12,182 nt of DNA from Thalassiosira profunda (GCA_036939355.1 JALLAP010000917.1:1-12182); one strand, 5' to 3'. Positions 1 to 7,275 are shown, numbered from the stretch's first letter. The notes: generated by a model from the letters alone, not told the origin. Numbers and translations are program-made.

Positions 1-928
1 CCGCCGTGGGCCGATCGAACTGGTCGAAGTTGCACGCCACGGCCACCGCGAGGGTAGACGGTCCGCAGAATCGCGCGGAGGGGGCGCCGCTCACGTACAG
101 CACCAGGTCCGCCCCCGGCACCCCGTCGGCGATGTGCTCGGAGGGGACCTTGCTGAATTCCGTGTCGCCGCAGTACAGCCGTCCCTGGAGCTCGGCCGTG
201 GAGACGAGGAGGTTGCCCTCGACGGGGACCACGCTGAGGACGGAGGACCAGTACTCTGCCATGCGGGGGAGGATGACGTCCTTCACGAAGGCGATGCGGT
301 CGGCGTTGTCGTCGGACAGCTCGCCGTCGAGGGCGGAGGTGTCGAAGTGGATGCGGATGGGCCGGAAGGGGTCCTCGTACTCCTCCGGGTTTTCGTCCTG
401 GAGGTTGCGCCGCTGAGACTCCTCGTTTTCAGTGTCAGTCTCCAGCTCCTCGTTCTCCTCCCGCGCCTCCCGCTCCTTCCGCAGCCTATCGAAGGGGTGG
501 TTCTTGTAATCCAACTTATGGTCGGGATCCCCGCGGATGCCGGTCTGGAAGTAGGGCGACGCATTCTCAACCTCCTCCATCCTCCGGCGCACCGCAGCGC
601 CATCGCGGTAGATGCGATGGACGGGATGGCGCCGCTGCCGCGAGGCCGATGTGGCCGAGCCGCTGCTGGCATGGCGCCCCAGCAGCGCGGTGTCGTCAAT
701 GTTGAGCCCCCGCACCGAGCCGGGGGTGTCCCCGTACAGCTCGCTGGCGAAAAGGAGGCCCTCGGGTGGCTCGGCAGCCGAGACTGACGCCAGGGCGGAG
801 GAGAGGAGGAGGGACGTCACGGCGAGCATCGCCGTGGCCGCCCTCCGCGGCGAGGAGGCGGGCCGGGCCCGTCGTCGGCAGGCGTGGGCGGGAGGCTCGT
901 CAATCCCGCCGCGGCACGGTGACGCCAT
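1..928 (-). CDS. Leishmanolysin-like (peptidase M8) metallopeptidase, N-terminal part, cut by window edge
   Basis: The frame is open from ATG 928 to the window edge (309 residues). The C-terminal half, including the zinc-binding HEXXH motif expected for M8, lies outside, so catalysis cannot be confirmed here. Residues 34-52 form a hydrophobic signal-peptide core (MLAVTSLLLSSALASVSA) after an Arg-rich stretch. Residues 145-180 are charged and low in complexity. Recognisable M8 features follow: the strand around RPIRIHFDT (189-197), Cys253 and Cys288, a GADLVLYVSG segment (272-281), and ACNFDQFDRPTA (298-309), which matches the family's Cys...Asp-Arg-Pro stretch ahead of the active site. ATG 928 has A at -3 and G at +4. 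The in-frame ATG at 829 would start directly at the signal peptide but has a weaker context (G at -3, C at +4). The family consists of secreted or surface zinc endopeptidases. No intron is needed in the visible part. The gene is divergent from APH-1. The opposite-strand open frame at 134-787 mirrors this gene. Confidence 0.85.
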   Translation of the reverse strand, partial: MASPCRGGIDEPPAHACRRRARPASSPRRAATAMLAVTSLLLSSALASVSAAEPPEGLLFASELYGDTPGSVRGLNIDDTALLGRHASSGSATSASRQRRHPVHRIYRDGAAVRRRMEEVENASPYFQTGIRGDPDHKLDYKNHPFDRLRKEREAREENEELETDTENEESQRRNLQDENPEEYEDPFRPIRIHFDTSALDGELSDDNADRIAFVKDVILPRMAEYWSSVLSVVPVEGNLLVSTAELQGRLYCGDTEFSKVPSEHIADGVPGADLVLYVSGAPSARFCGPSTLAVAVACNFDQFDRPTA

Positions 929-974
929 CGTCTCTCCGCGGTCGGCGCCGTCTCCGCCACTCTTAGGGCAGAAA

Positions 975-991
975 TTTGAATCCGATTCAAA
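975..991. repeat. 17-bp palindrome (8-bp arms, 1-base centre)
   Basis: TTTGAATC-C-GATTCAAA is a perfect dyad lying 47 bases upstream of the M8 peptidase ATG in an otherwise GC-rich stretch. Its symmetry suits a dimeric DNA-binding protein. It resembles a heat-shock element only loosely, because the spacing between GAA and TTC is wrong. The function is not known. Confidence 0.4.
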
Positions 992-1208
992 ATCGGCGCT
1001 GCGGCTGCCCACATCCGCCTCGCCGCGGCTGCTGCCGGCGTCGTCGTGGAGGGGGCGCCGCATCGTTTGGTCCAATCGTTGGAGAATGAGCCCTCCGACA
1101 CGGCGTAGTCGTGCCAAAGAAGGCGCGTGCAAGGTGAACTGGGTTTGACGTTGAGTTGGTTTTTTCTCGGCTTCTCTAACCGATTTTATTAACGTGGGAA
1201 TAAGTATC

Positions 1209-1234
1209 GGTACGTAGCCGAAATCTAACGTACC
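1209..1234. repeat. Inverted repeat, 7-bp arms with 12-base loop
   Basis: GGTACGT (1209-1215) pairs perfectly with ACGTACC (1228-1234) in the AT-rich middle of the divergent intergenic region. A further GTAC follows at about 1248. It could be an operator-like dyad or chance. Confidence 0.3.
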
Positions 1235-1396
1235 TCTGTAAGGAGTACGCACCAACTAAAGCTCAACAAAAGCAACCCAGCGCCCTGCCACGCCTCGACA
1301 CTACGGGGGGCCAACACACGCCTCGGCACCGCGACCGCGGCAGCCTCCATTGAATCCCTTCCAAGCGCCGCGGCCACCCCTGCCTAAATTGCAACC

Positions 1397-2509
1397 ATGA
1401 CGAGCCCCTCCCTCACAATCGGGTCCATCTTCCTGGCCTACTCCCCCACCCTCTCCCTCCTCTTTATCCTCGTCTTCCGAAAGCCCCAGCTCGTCATCCT
1501 CGCCGTTTGTTCCGCCTTCGCCTACCTCGTCGCGGCCCTCCTCTCGTCGTTGTTTTGGCTCGCCACCTCGGCCATTGGCGGGGCCGTCAATTCCGGAGAC
1601 GCCAATTATGGGAGTTCGATTGCGGCGTTAATGGCCCTGGCGATACCGGGCGTGGCGTGCCAGATGCTGATTCGGTGCCTCTTTGTGAGGGGCTACTTCA
1701 AGGTGGAGAATGTGATTAGAAGGAGCGTGGCGAAGCACGAGGAGGAGACGGCGGCGGCCGCGGCGGCCACGGGCAACAACAACACTTCCTCCAACGGAAA
1801 CGCAACAAGTAACGGAGAGGCCAACGGCACCTCGGACACGGACGCGCACGCGGAAACCAACGCGCTTCAATTGCAGCTCAACGACCTTTCCTGCTCCCTC
1901 GCGTCGGGGTGCGGGTACGCCCTCCTCCACTCCCTCTTTTTGTACGGCACGTTGCTGGCGTCCGAATCGGGGGAGAGCGGTTCCTACAACGACGGGGGTG
2001 CCTATGCCGGGGGCGGGGGAAGCACGGGGCACGGGGGCACGCTGTACCAGGAAAGCTGCGGGGTCATGCCCAGCCTGGTCAACGGCGCGTTGATTGCGTG
2101 CCTGTTTTCGGTGCTGGACGTGATGTGGATGATGCTGTCTTTTTACGGAATGCGACGACGGTCCATGCCGAACAATGCCACAAATGCTTTCGAGGGTTCG
2201 GGTGGAATTGTGCAAAACCTGTGGACGGGACTGGCATGCTGGGGAATCAGCGACTCGCCCGCGGGCGGCAACGCGGCAATATTGTTGGTTTCCATCACGC
2301 ACTTGGCGGCATCGTTGGTCCTCGCCCCGAATGCGCGGGAGGACGGGTGCAAAGTGTCCTTGCCGCTCCTCGGGGGAGTGGTCATCTGGGTGGCGCTCGT
2401 ATTGAGAAAGGTGGCGAAGAAGGGATTCCTGCCGGAGGACCAGCGGCGGAGGATCCAGGGGATGCAGCTGGGACTGCGGAATATTGGAGAGAGCCACCAC
2501 GTGGAGTAA
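1397..2509 (+). CDS. APH1: APH-1 family gamma-secretase subunit
   Basis: This 370-residue polytopic protein has seven likely membrane segments: about 10-27, 31-57, 72-97, 163-187, 224-250, 292-311 and 319-337. The pattern matches APH-1, the scaffold subunit that assembles with presenilin, nicastrin and PEN-2 into the intramembrane protease gamma-secretase in the endomembrane system. Family hallmarks are the N-terminal AYSPTLSLLF segment, the SGCGYALLHSLF stretch of TM4 (170-181; plant homologues have SGLGFGLAHGVF), basic residues MRRR after TM5, and THLAAS in TM6 with His302. Two loops are expanded: an Ala/Asn/Ser/Thr-rich insert (118-155) between TM3 and TM4, and a Gly-rich one (200-215) between TM4 and TM5. 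At about 370 residues it is longer than animal APH-1 (about 250-265). TM5 has no histidine, and the TM4 glycine zipper reads G171, A175, S179. ATG 1397 has A at -3, and the reading frame is uninterrupted. It is convergent with the MORN-MYND gene. Confidence 0.88.
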   Translation: MTSPSLTIGSIFLAYSPTLSLLFILVFRKPQLVILAVCSAFAYLVAALLSSLFWLATSAIGGAVNSGDANYGSSIAALMALAIPGVACQMLIRCLFVRGYFKVENVIRRSVAKHEEETAAAAAATGNNNTSSNGNATSNGEANGTSDTDAHAETNALQLQLNDLSCSLASGCGYALLHSLFLYGTLLASESGESGSYNDGGAYAGGGGSTGHGGTLYQESCGVMPSLVNGALIACLFSVLDVMWMMLSFYGMRRRSMPNNATNAFEGSGGIVQNLWTGLACWGISDSPAGGNAAILLVSITHLAASLVLAPNAREDGCKVSLPLLGGVVIWVALVLRKVAKKGFLPEDQRRRIQGMQLGLRNIGESHHVE

Positions 2510-2552
2510 ATATCTATCAAGCTATGCTGAACCAAATATGTGGAGTAGATAT
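2501..2552 (+). repeat. Imperfect 13-bp direct repeat over the APH-1 stop codon
   Basis: GTGGAGTAAATAT (2501-2513, containing the TAA stop of APH-1) recurs as GTGGAGTAGATAT at 2540-2552, a 39-bp offset with one mismatch. The rest of the 39-bp unit matches only weakly. It may be a decayed short duplication in the 3' end. Confidence 0.3.
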
Positions 2553-2636
2553 TTTCATTGCACTAACAGAGCAAATCCTAATTGCTGGACCCGATCGTTG
2601 CCGTATCCGACCCCAAAAATCCTCTCAAGAATCAGG

Positions 2637-5063
2637 TCATCCTTCAAACAAGCTTTCCCACTCATTTGCAACGTCTGGATTGTCATATTTGCTCCAGATC
2701 TTGTCGAGTACATATTTTGTTCGGTCGTATTTCTCTCTCGTCTTGGCAGACACTCCCTCTTCTTTCGGTTCATAGACAGATTCAACCCCTAGACCTGACC
2801 AAAGCACAGTTCTGCCACTCGTTGCCTCGATGATGTCCTCCAGTTCTCCGGCAGAAAAGCTGACACCGTCGCCCAAAGAAAGGTACATCAACTGCGGAGC
2901 AGTATCAAGCAAGCCCCTAACGTCCTTGGAGCTCAATTTGCAGCTTGTTGTGTAGAATGATCGGAGATTAGGGCACCCTGCGATAATCTTGCGGATCCCC
3001 CTCACTGAAAGTTGGTTGTGGTGGTCGAGATTGAGCTCTTGAAGCCCGGGGCATTTCCGAGCTATCAAACCGCAGGTGTTGTCCGTCAACTCATGGCTGT
3101 TGCCAGTATCGCGGGTATCGCGCCTTAGACTGAGGAATCGTAGATTGGGTAGGTCCTGAAGCATGATCTTCAGGTCGGTGTCCATCAGTACGCATCCTCT
3201 CAAATCCAGCTTCACCAGTTGCTTGCATAAGCTGACAGCCAGAGCAACTGCACGGCGAGTCTTTGCTTTGGACCAATCGATTTGCAAAAACGGAAGGCCG
3301 AGCACCTCCAAAGTGTCCTTTTGCTGGCCGATGATGTCGCAAAGAGACTGAGCGTCGTCAAATGACGAAAAGAAAAGCTGTAGCTTCTTCAGTCCATGCA
3401 GTTCCTTCCACACATCGTAGCCGTTTTCAGTGATGCCAGGAATAGCGATGTCGCCCATTGATACCCAGAAAATTGAGTCAAGCGCCCCCTTCTTTGCCTT
3501 GAGCAAGGAGGACAGCCTCTTCGCAGAAAGTTTGAGTGCACCGCCGCTCGACCTCATCTCTTTGACATCGATTGACAGATGCTTCAGACTGTCCATGTAC
3601 TTCGTGGCATAGCGAAGACTTGCATCGAAGTCATTTTGTTTGTCTCTGTCGTACTCAAGAGCAAGCCTGTCAGCATCCCGTGATGGTAGCCCTGAAATGA
3701 TGTTGCAGATTCTCCGATGAGACCGACTGGCGGCCTTTTGGCAGGCAGCGGAGCAGTAGAGAGCCAGATTGCAACCCGAACACACCCGCAACTTGTATTG
3801 AGCATCGTCGACGTCGCAGTTTTCGCAAGTCTTGGTTGCTGCATTCTTCTGCAGCTGGTGTTGCTGCGATCGGTGCGACCGAAACTTGCGCTCATTATAG
3901 ATACGCTTCTTCTCCTCGGGTTGCTCTCCGCCGCTGGCATTAGGAGCTCTGTCCTCTCCCTGGGCGTCAGCATTTGAGCTCAGGGACGCGGCTAATGTCC
4001 CCCCGACACCAACAGGCGGTGATGTCGAATCTCCATTGCACGGAGTGATGTCGCCACTGGCACGCATTTTCTTCGCCTGTATATTACTTCCATCCGTCCA
4101 GGTGCCCTCATATACATCGCCCGAGGGGTACTTCATGACTCCCTTCCCATGCTGCTTCCCGTCAACCCACTCTCCCTCATAAACACTCCCGTCCTTCCAT
4201 GTGAAGGTCCCCTGACCGTTCTTACTGCCCCTCACCCACTCGCCCTCGTACACATCGCCGCTCGGCAACGTCATGGTCCCGTGCCCGTATTGAAGACCGC
4301 CCTTCCATCCGCCATCGTAGACGCGCCCATCCGCGTATCGAAGGACGCCTTTGCCCTGCATTTTGCCCTTCCTCCTTTCTCCCTCGTACACGTCCCCGCA
4401 TGCCCAGGTGTAGGAACCAACACCGTGCATTTCATTTTCCTCCCACTCCCCATCGTAGACGCCACCGGACGCCCGCCACGTCTGGGTCCCACGCCCGTGT
4501 TTTACGCCGTCTTGCCACTCGCCGGCGTACACGTTCCCGGTTGCATAAGTGGCTGTCCCACGTCCGTGCATTTCGTCGTCTTTGAACTCGCCATCGTAGA
4601 CGGTGCCACTTGCAAAGGTCATGGCCCCCCGCCCGTGGTAGAAGCCGTCCCTCCACTCACCATCGTAGACTCGGCCGTCAGCCCACCTGAAAGTGCCCTT
4701 CCCGTGCTTTACCCCCTCTACCCACTGTCCCTCATACACGTCGCCATCTGCCCACGTCAGAGTCCCCCAGCCGTGCCGATTATCGTCCTTCCATTCACCG
4801 TCGTAGACGTTTGCGTTTGCGTATTTGTAGACGCCTTTTCCGTGCCGCTTGCCGTCCTTGATCTCGCCCTCGTAGGCGTCACCATTGTCGAAGCTGATGG
4901 TCCTGCATATAGTATTGGCTCCGTGAGTCGTTTTCGACGCAGCAACCCCGAGTTCGGCACCAGCATTGGCGCCCGACTCGCCTGCACCACTGTTGGGGAG
5001 GGAGGGCGCGGACGATCGACCCCCGCGCCCCGGCGAAATATCCCCACGACTATCCGCGGCCAT
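2637..5063 (-). CDS. MORN-repeat / MYND zinc finger / leucine-rich protein (paralogue 1)
   Basis: This is an 808-residue, intronless protein. Residues 1-58 look disordered. Residues 60-328 hold 12 MORN repeats (about 23 residues, consensus GxVYEGEWxDGxxHGxGxxxW) with aligned tyrosines from Y64 to Y318; the last repeat is degenerate. A low-complexity, partly basic linker (330-410) follows. The MYND finger has C413, C416, C428, C431, C437, C441, H449 and C453, spaced C-x2-C-x11-C-x2-C-x5-C-x3-C-x7-H-x3-C. Residues 495-760 hold six or seven leucine-rich repeats of the CPxLxxLxL type (for example 671-680). A conserved tail ends in SLFEG. MORN arrays usually bind membranes or partner proteins and MYND fingers bind proline-rich peptides, so a scaffold or adaptor is plausible; the actual role is unknown. 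The frame stays open upstream to 5297 but without an ATG. ATG 5063 has A at -3 and G at +4, and its MA-D beginning matches the paralogue at 10019-12106. Confidence 0.9.
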   Translation of the reverse strand: MAADSRGDISPGRGGRSSAPSLPNSGAGESGANAGAELGVAASKTTHGANTICRTISFDNGDAYEGEIKDGKRHGKGVYKYANANVYDGEWKDDNRHGWGTLTWADGDVYEGQWVEGVKHGKGTFRWADGRVYDGEWRDGFYHGRGAMTFASGTVYDGEFKDDEMHGRGTATYATGNVYAGEWQDGVKHGRGTQTWRASGGVYDGEWEENEMHGVGSYTWACGDVYEGERRKGKMQGKGVLRYADGRVYDGGWKGGLQYGHGTMTLPSGDVYEGEWVRGSKNGQGTFTWKDGSVYEGEWVDGKQHGKGVMKYPSGDVYEGTWTDGSNIQAKKMRASGDITPCNGDSTSPPVGVGGTLAASLSSNADAQGEDRAPNASGGEQPEEKKRIYNERKFRSHRSQQHQLQKNAATKTCENCDVDDAQYKLRVCSGCNLALYCSAACQKAASRSHRRICNIISGLPSRDADRLALEYDRDKQNDFDASLRYATKYMDSLKHLSIDVKEMRSSGGALKLSAKRLSSLLKAKKGALDSIFWVSMGDIAIPGITENGYDVWKELHGLKKLQLFFSSFDDAQSLCDIIGQQKDTLEVLGLPFLQIDWSKAKTRRAVALAVSLCKQLVKLDLRGCVLMDTDLKIMLQDLPNLRFLSLRRDTRDTGNSHELTDNTCGLIARKCPGLQELNLDHHNQLSVRGIRKIIAGCPNLRSFYTTSCKLSSKDVRGLLDTAPQLMYLSLGDGVSFSAGELEDIIEATSGRTVLWSGLGVESVYEPKEEGVSAKTREKYDRTKYVLDKIWSKYDNPDVANEWESLFEG
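4080..4886 (-). repeat. MORN-encoding 69-bp tandem array, 12 units
   Basis: Twelve head-to-tail units of 69 bp encode the MORN repeats of the gene at 2637-5063. Tyrosine spacing is 23 residues throughout, except for one 24-residue unit with an extra Arg between repeats 6 and 7. Unit 12 loses the HGxG half. The units are diverged rather than identical, so this is an old array. The repeat bias also leaves the opposite strand free of stops over more than 1 kb. Confidence 0.85.
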
Positions 5064-5303
5064 CCTCGATACTCCGCCTCGGAAGAGGCCTGTCGCGTCA
5101 CCGTAGGGGGGGCAATCAGAGCCGGAGCAGGAGGAAGTGAGGGCGTGACGCGCGGGGGCGGGGCGGCGGGGGGCCACCAGTCCCGTGTGGGGTATTCCAC
5201 TCGTGACTCGGATTTCGATGACATAAAGAAGTCGGCGGCCGCCCCTGCCCTCCCAGGCCCCGCGCCCCCGCCCGAGGCCCACATAAACAGCAAACAATCA
5301 ACC
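5064..5303. promoter_or_regulatory. Divergent promoter region, MORN-MYND gene / MFS transporter, G-rich
   Basis: These 240 bases separate ATG 5063 (minus) from ATG 5304 (plus). The plus strand carries a run of seven G (5106-5112), GGG (5141-5143) and a cluster of 5, 4, 2 and 6 G between 5154 and 5173, which includes a GC-box-like GGGGCGGGGC. The last 25 bases before ATG 5304 are rich in A and C (AAACAGCAAACAATCAACC). I see no clear TATA box. Both flanking frames read open into this region, but neither has an ATG there. Confidence 0.5.
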
Positions 5304-7077
5304 ATGGAGCAAGAAGAAAGAGCGCACAGCGAGCCGCTGCTGTCGTCGACCGGCGAGGGCAGCTGCGAGGAAGGCCCCAACGACAGCCCTCTCGACGGCG
5401 AAGTCGCCCGGGCATCCCGTCGCTCCTCGGCCCCCGTCCTATACAATCACCGCACCCAGCCCGGAGAGTTTCGCAACGACACCTCCGATCCCTCCGCACT
5501 CAAAATCACCCGCGCCACCAAACGTTATGCGTTCTGCGCGGCCCTAAACAGTTGCAATTTGGGATATGACATTGGTGCCAACGCCGGCGCCGGGATGCTC
5601 GTCCAAGACTCGCTGGGGCTGACGGACGTGCAGTTGCAATTCTTCATAGGCTCCCTCGACCTCTTCGCCATGGCCGGCGCCCTCTCGTCGAACTGGATCA
5701 GCGACCGCCTCGGCCGCCGAATGGCCTTCGTCGTCGCCGCCGTCGGATTTATCATCGGCACCGTCATCCAATGTTGCGCGTACAACTACACCGTGCTGAT
5801 GATCGGGCGCGTCTTTACTGGATTGGGAGTGGGGTTCGGCCTGGCGGCAGATCCGGTGTACATCGCGGAAATCAGCCAGGCCGCGCACCGGGGACAATTG
5901 GTGACGTGGAGCGAGTTCGGGATAAACGCGGGCGTCGTTCTCGGCTTCCTCGCCGGCCTCGCCTTCTCTCAGTTGGACGACGACCTCGCGTGGCGGCTCA
6001 TTTACGCTTTGGGGGCGGTGCTGCCCTGCGTCGTCATTTACCTCGCGTCGTGCGTCATGCCGGAGTCGCCGCGGTGGCTCGTCCTGAAAGAAAGGGAGGA
6101 GGAGGCCGCCGAGGTGTTAAAGGAGGTGTATCCCGAGGGCTACGACGTGGAGATTATTGTGGAGGAGATGCGGGAGACATTGCGGATGGAACGTGCGGCC
6201 GAGCACGCATCGGGGTGGAACGTCATCCTCTTTCCCACGCCCGCGTTCAAGCGCATGTTGGTGGTGGGCGTGGGCGTGGCCATTGCCCAACAGGCCGCGG
6301 GCATCGACGCCATTGGCTATTATACCGTGTTCATATTGGACGAGGTCGGGATCACCTCGCAGGAGGCCAAGATGGGCATCTTGAGCGCCATTGGCGTCAT
6401 GCGCTTGTGCATCATCGTGCTGGCGGGATACTGGCTCGACCGGCAGGGACGGCGGCCCGCCTTCTTCGTATCTTTGTTGGGCATGGCGGTAGCGCTGATC
6501 ATTGTCTCGCTGAGCTTCATCGGGCAGTGGGATACGTCGCATATGGAGGGCCTCGCCATCTTTGGGCTTACACTGTACTTTGCCTTCTTCAGCGTGGGAA
6601 TGGGGCCCGGGGCGTGGCTGATACCGTCAGAGATCTTTCCGACAATGATTCGGGCCAAGGGCATGAGCGTGGCGTGAGTTACTTTTCGTGGGCCTGAAGT
6701 GTTATTATTGCGAACAACGGATCTCTCACCGCACTTGCAACTCCTTCCGCGTTTCCAGGGCCTTCATGAATCGTCTGACAGCCACGGTCATGTCCTCGAC
6801 CTTCCTCTCCGTCGCAAATGCAATCACGTGGTCCGCCTTCTTCCTCCTCATCGCCCTCGTCTGTGTCATAATATTTGTTTGGATGTATTTCTACGTGCCG
6901 GAAACGAAGGGTCGATCGCTGGAGGACATGTCGCAATACTTTGCCGAAATCACTGGCGACCGCAGTATTCTGGAAGCGGAGCAATTGCTGCAGCGACCTG
7001 ACGGATTGGCCGATACAGACGACCGGAGAAGAGAAAGCGGGGATGCTCAGACAAAAAATGAAGGTGTGATGGCTTGA
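5304..7077 (+). CDS. MFS sugar/polyol transporter (SP family), two exons
   Basis: The coding sequence is join(5304..6673, 6759..7077), giving 562 residues. The 70-residue N terminus is polar and contains LL and basic residues. Twelve membrane segments follow, with sugar-porter signatures: GYDIG (87-91) in TM1, DRLGRR (134-139), PESPRWL (253-259) after TM6, QQAAGIDAIGYY (329-340) in TM7, DRQGRRP (379-385), PSEIFP (441-446) and VPETKG (503-508) after TM12. The RGQLVTWSEFGINAG stretch (196-210) and GIDA in TM7 resemble plant polyol/cyclitol:proton symporters more than hexose carriers, but the substrate is not proven. The protein should sit in the plasma or an endomembrane. ATG 5304 lies in ACCATGG, an optimal context. 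The frame is open far upstream only because it runs antisense to the MORN array. The splice joins GC|G (Ala457) and restores the family sequence AKGMSVAAFMNRLT. Without splicing, translation stops at once. Confidence 0.9.
6674..6758 (+). other. Spliceosomal intron, 85 bp, phase 2, in transporter gene
   Basis: The donor is GTGAGT (6674-6679). The acceptor is TTTCCAG (6752-6758), preceded by a pyrimidine-rich stretch. Splicing joins the two conserved halves of the sugar-porter C-terminal region without a gap. The second codon of the unspliced frame is TGA (6675-6677), so the retained intron truncates the protein after Ala457. Confidence 0.88.
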
Positions 7078-7275
7078 ACGAAGGTATTGCAATGGGTGGC
7101 ACAGAGAATGGGATAAATCGAACAGGTAATGCAACGTCGAGTTGGAGTTATGCTCGTAGTGAATCCCAGTCTGGTAAATCCATTGTGAAACCAAAGCAAA
7201 GAATATATTGTCACCACTCCTCTAGCCCTTCCGCTGTCCAAGAATCTGCCACTCGTCTGTCATTTGCAATTCTCT

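Larger units (their letters stand above)
929..1396. promoter_or_regulatory. Shared divergent intergenic region, M8 peptidase / APH-1
   Basis: This 468-bp stretch lies between the two divergent starts (ATG 928 minus, ATG 1397 plus) and must hold both 5' leaders and promoters. The M8 side is GC-rich. From about 1150 to 1260 it becomes AT-rich, and it contains the perfect inverted repeats at 975-991 and 1209-1234. The 30 bases before ATG 1397 are rich in A and C with few G, like the leaders of the other plus-strand genes. I see no convincing TATA box and no credible gene inside. Confidence 0.55.

Noticed and set aside
134..787. 217-codon plus-strand open frame at the left edge.
   Set aside because: It is the exact codon mirror of the M8 peptidase frame on the minus strand, which shows recognisable family motifs; the plus-strand product does not.
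1628..2500. 290-codon minus-strand open frame opposite APH-1.
   Set aside because: The product is Arg/His/Gln-rich without domains, typical of the antisense of a GC-rich gene. APH-1 on the plus strand is clearly recognisable.
4080..4886. Tandem 69-bp repeats as a CRISPR array or satellite.
   Set aside because: The units are diverged, contiguous without spacers, and encode MORN motifs in frame throughout.
5064..5297. In-frame upstream extension of MORN-MYND protein 1 by 78 residues.
   Set aside because: The extension has no ATG (it would begin with TTG at 5297), is low in complexity, and occupies the divergent promoter. ATG 5063 has a strong context and matches the paralogue's N terminus.
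4149..5303. Long open plus-strand frame in front of the transporter, which would give an 842-residue protein.
   Set aside because: It is antisense to the MORN array, whose codon bias and 69-bp periodicity keep it stop-free. The translated product is repetitive Pro/Val/Leu sequence without family features, and the transporter has its own optimal ATG at 5304.
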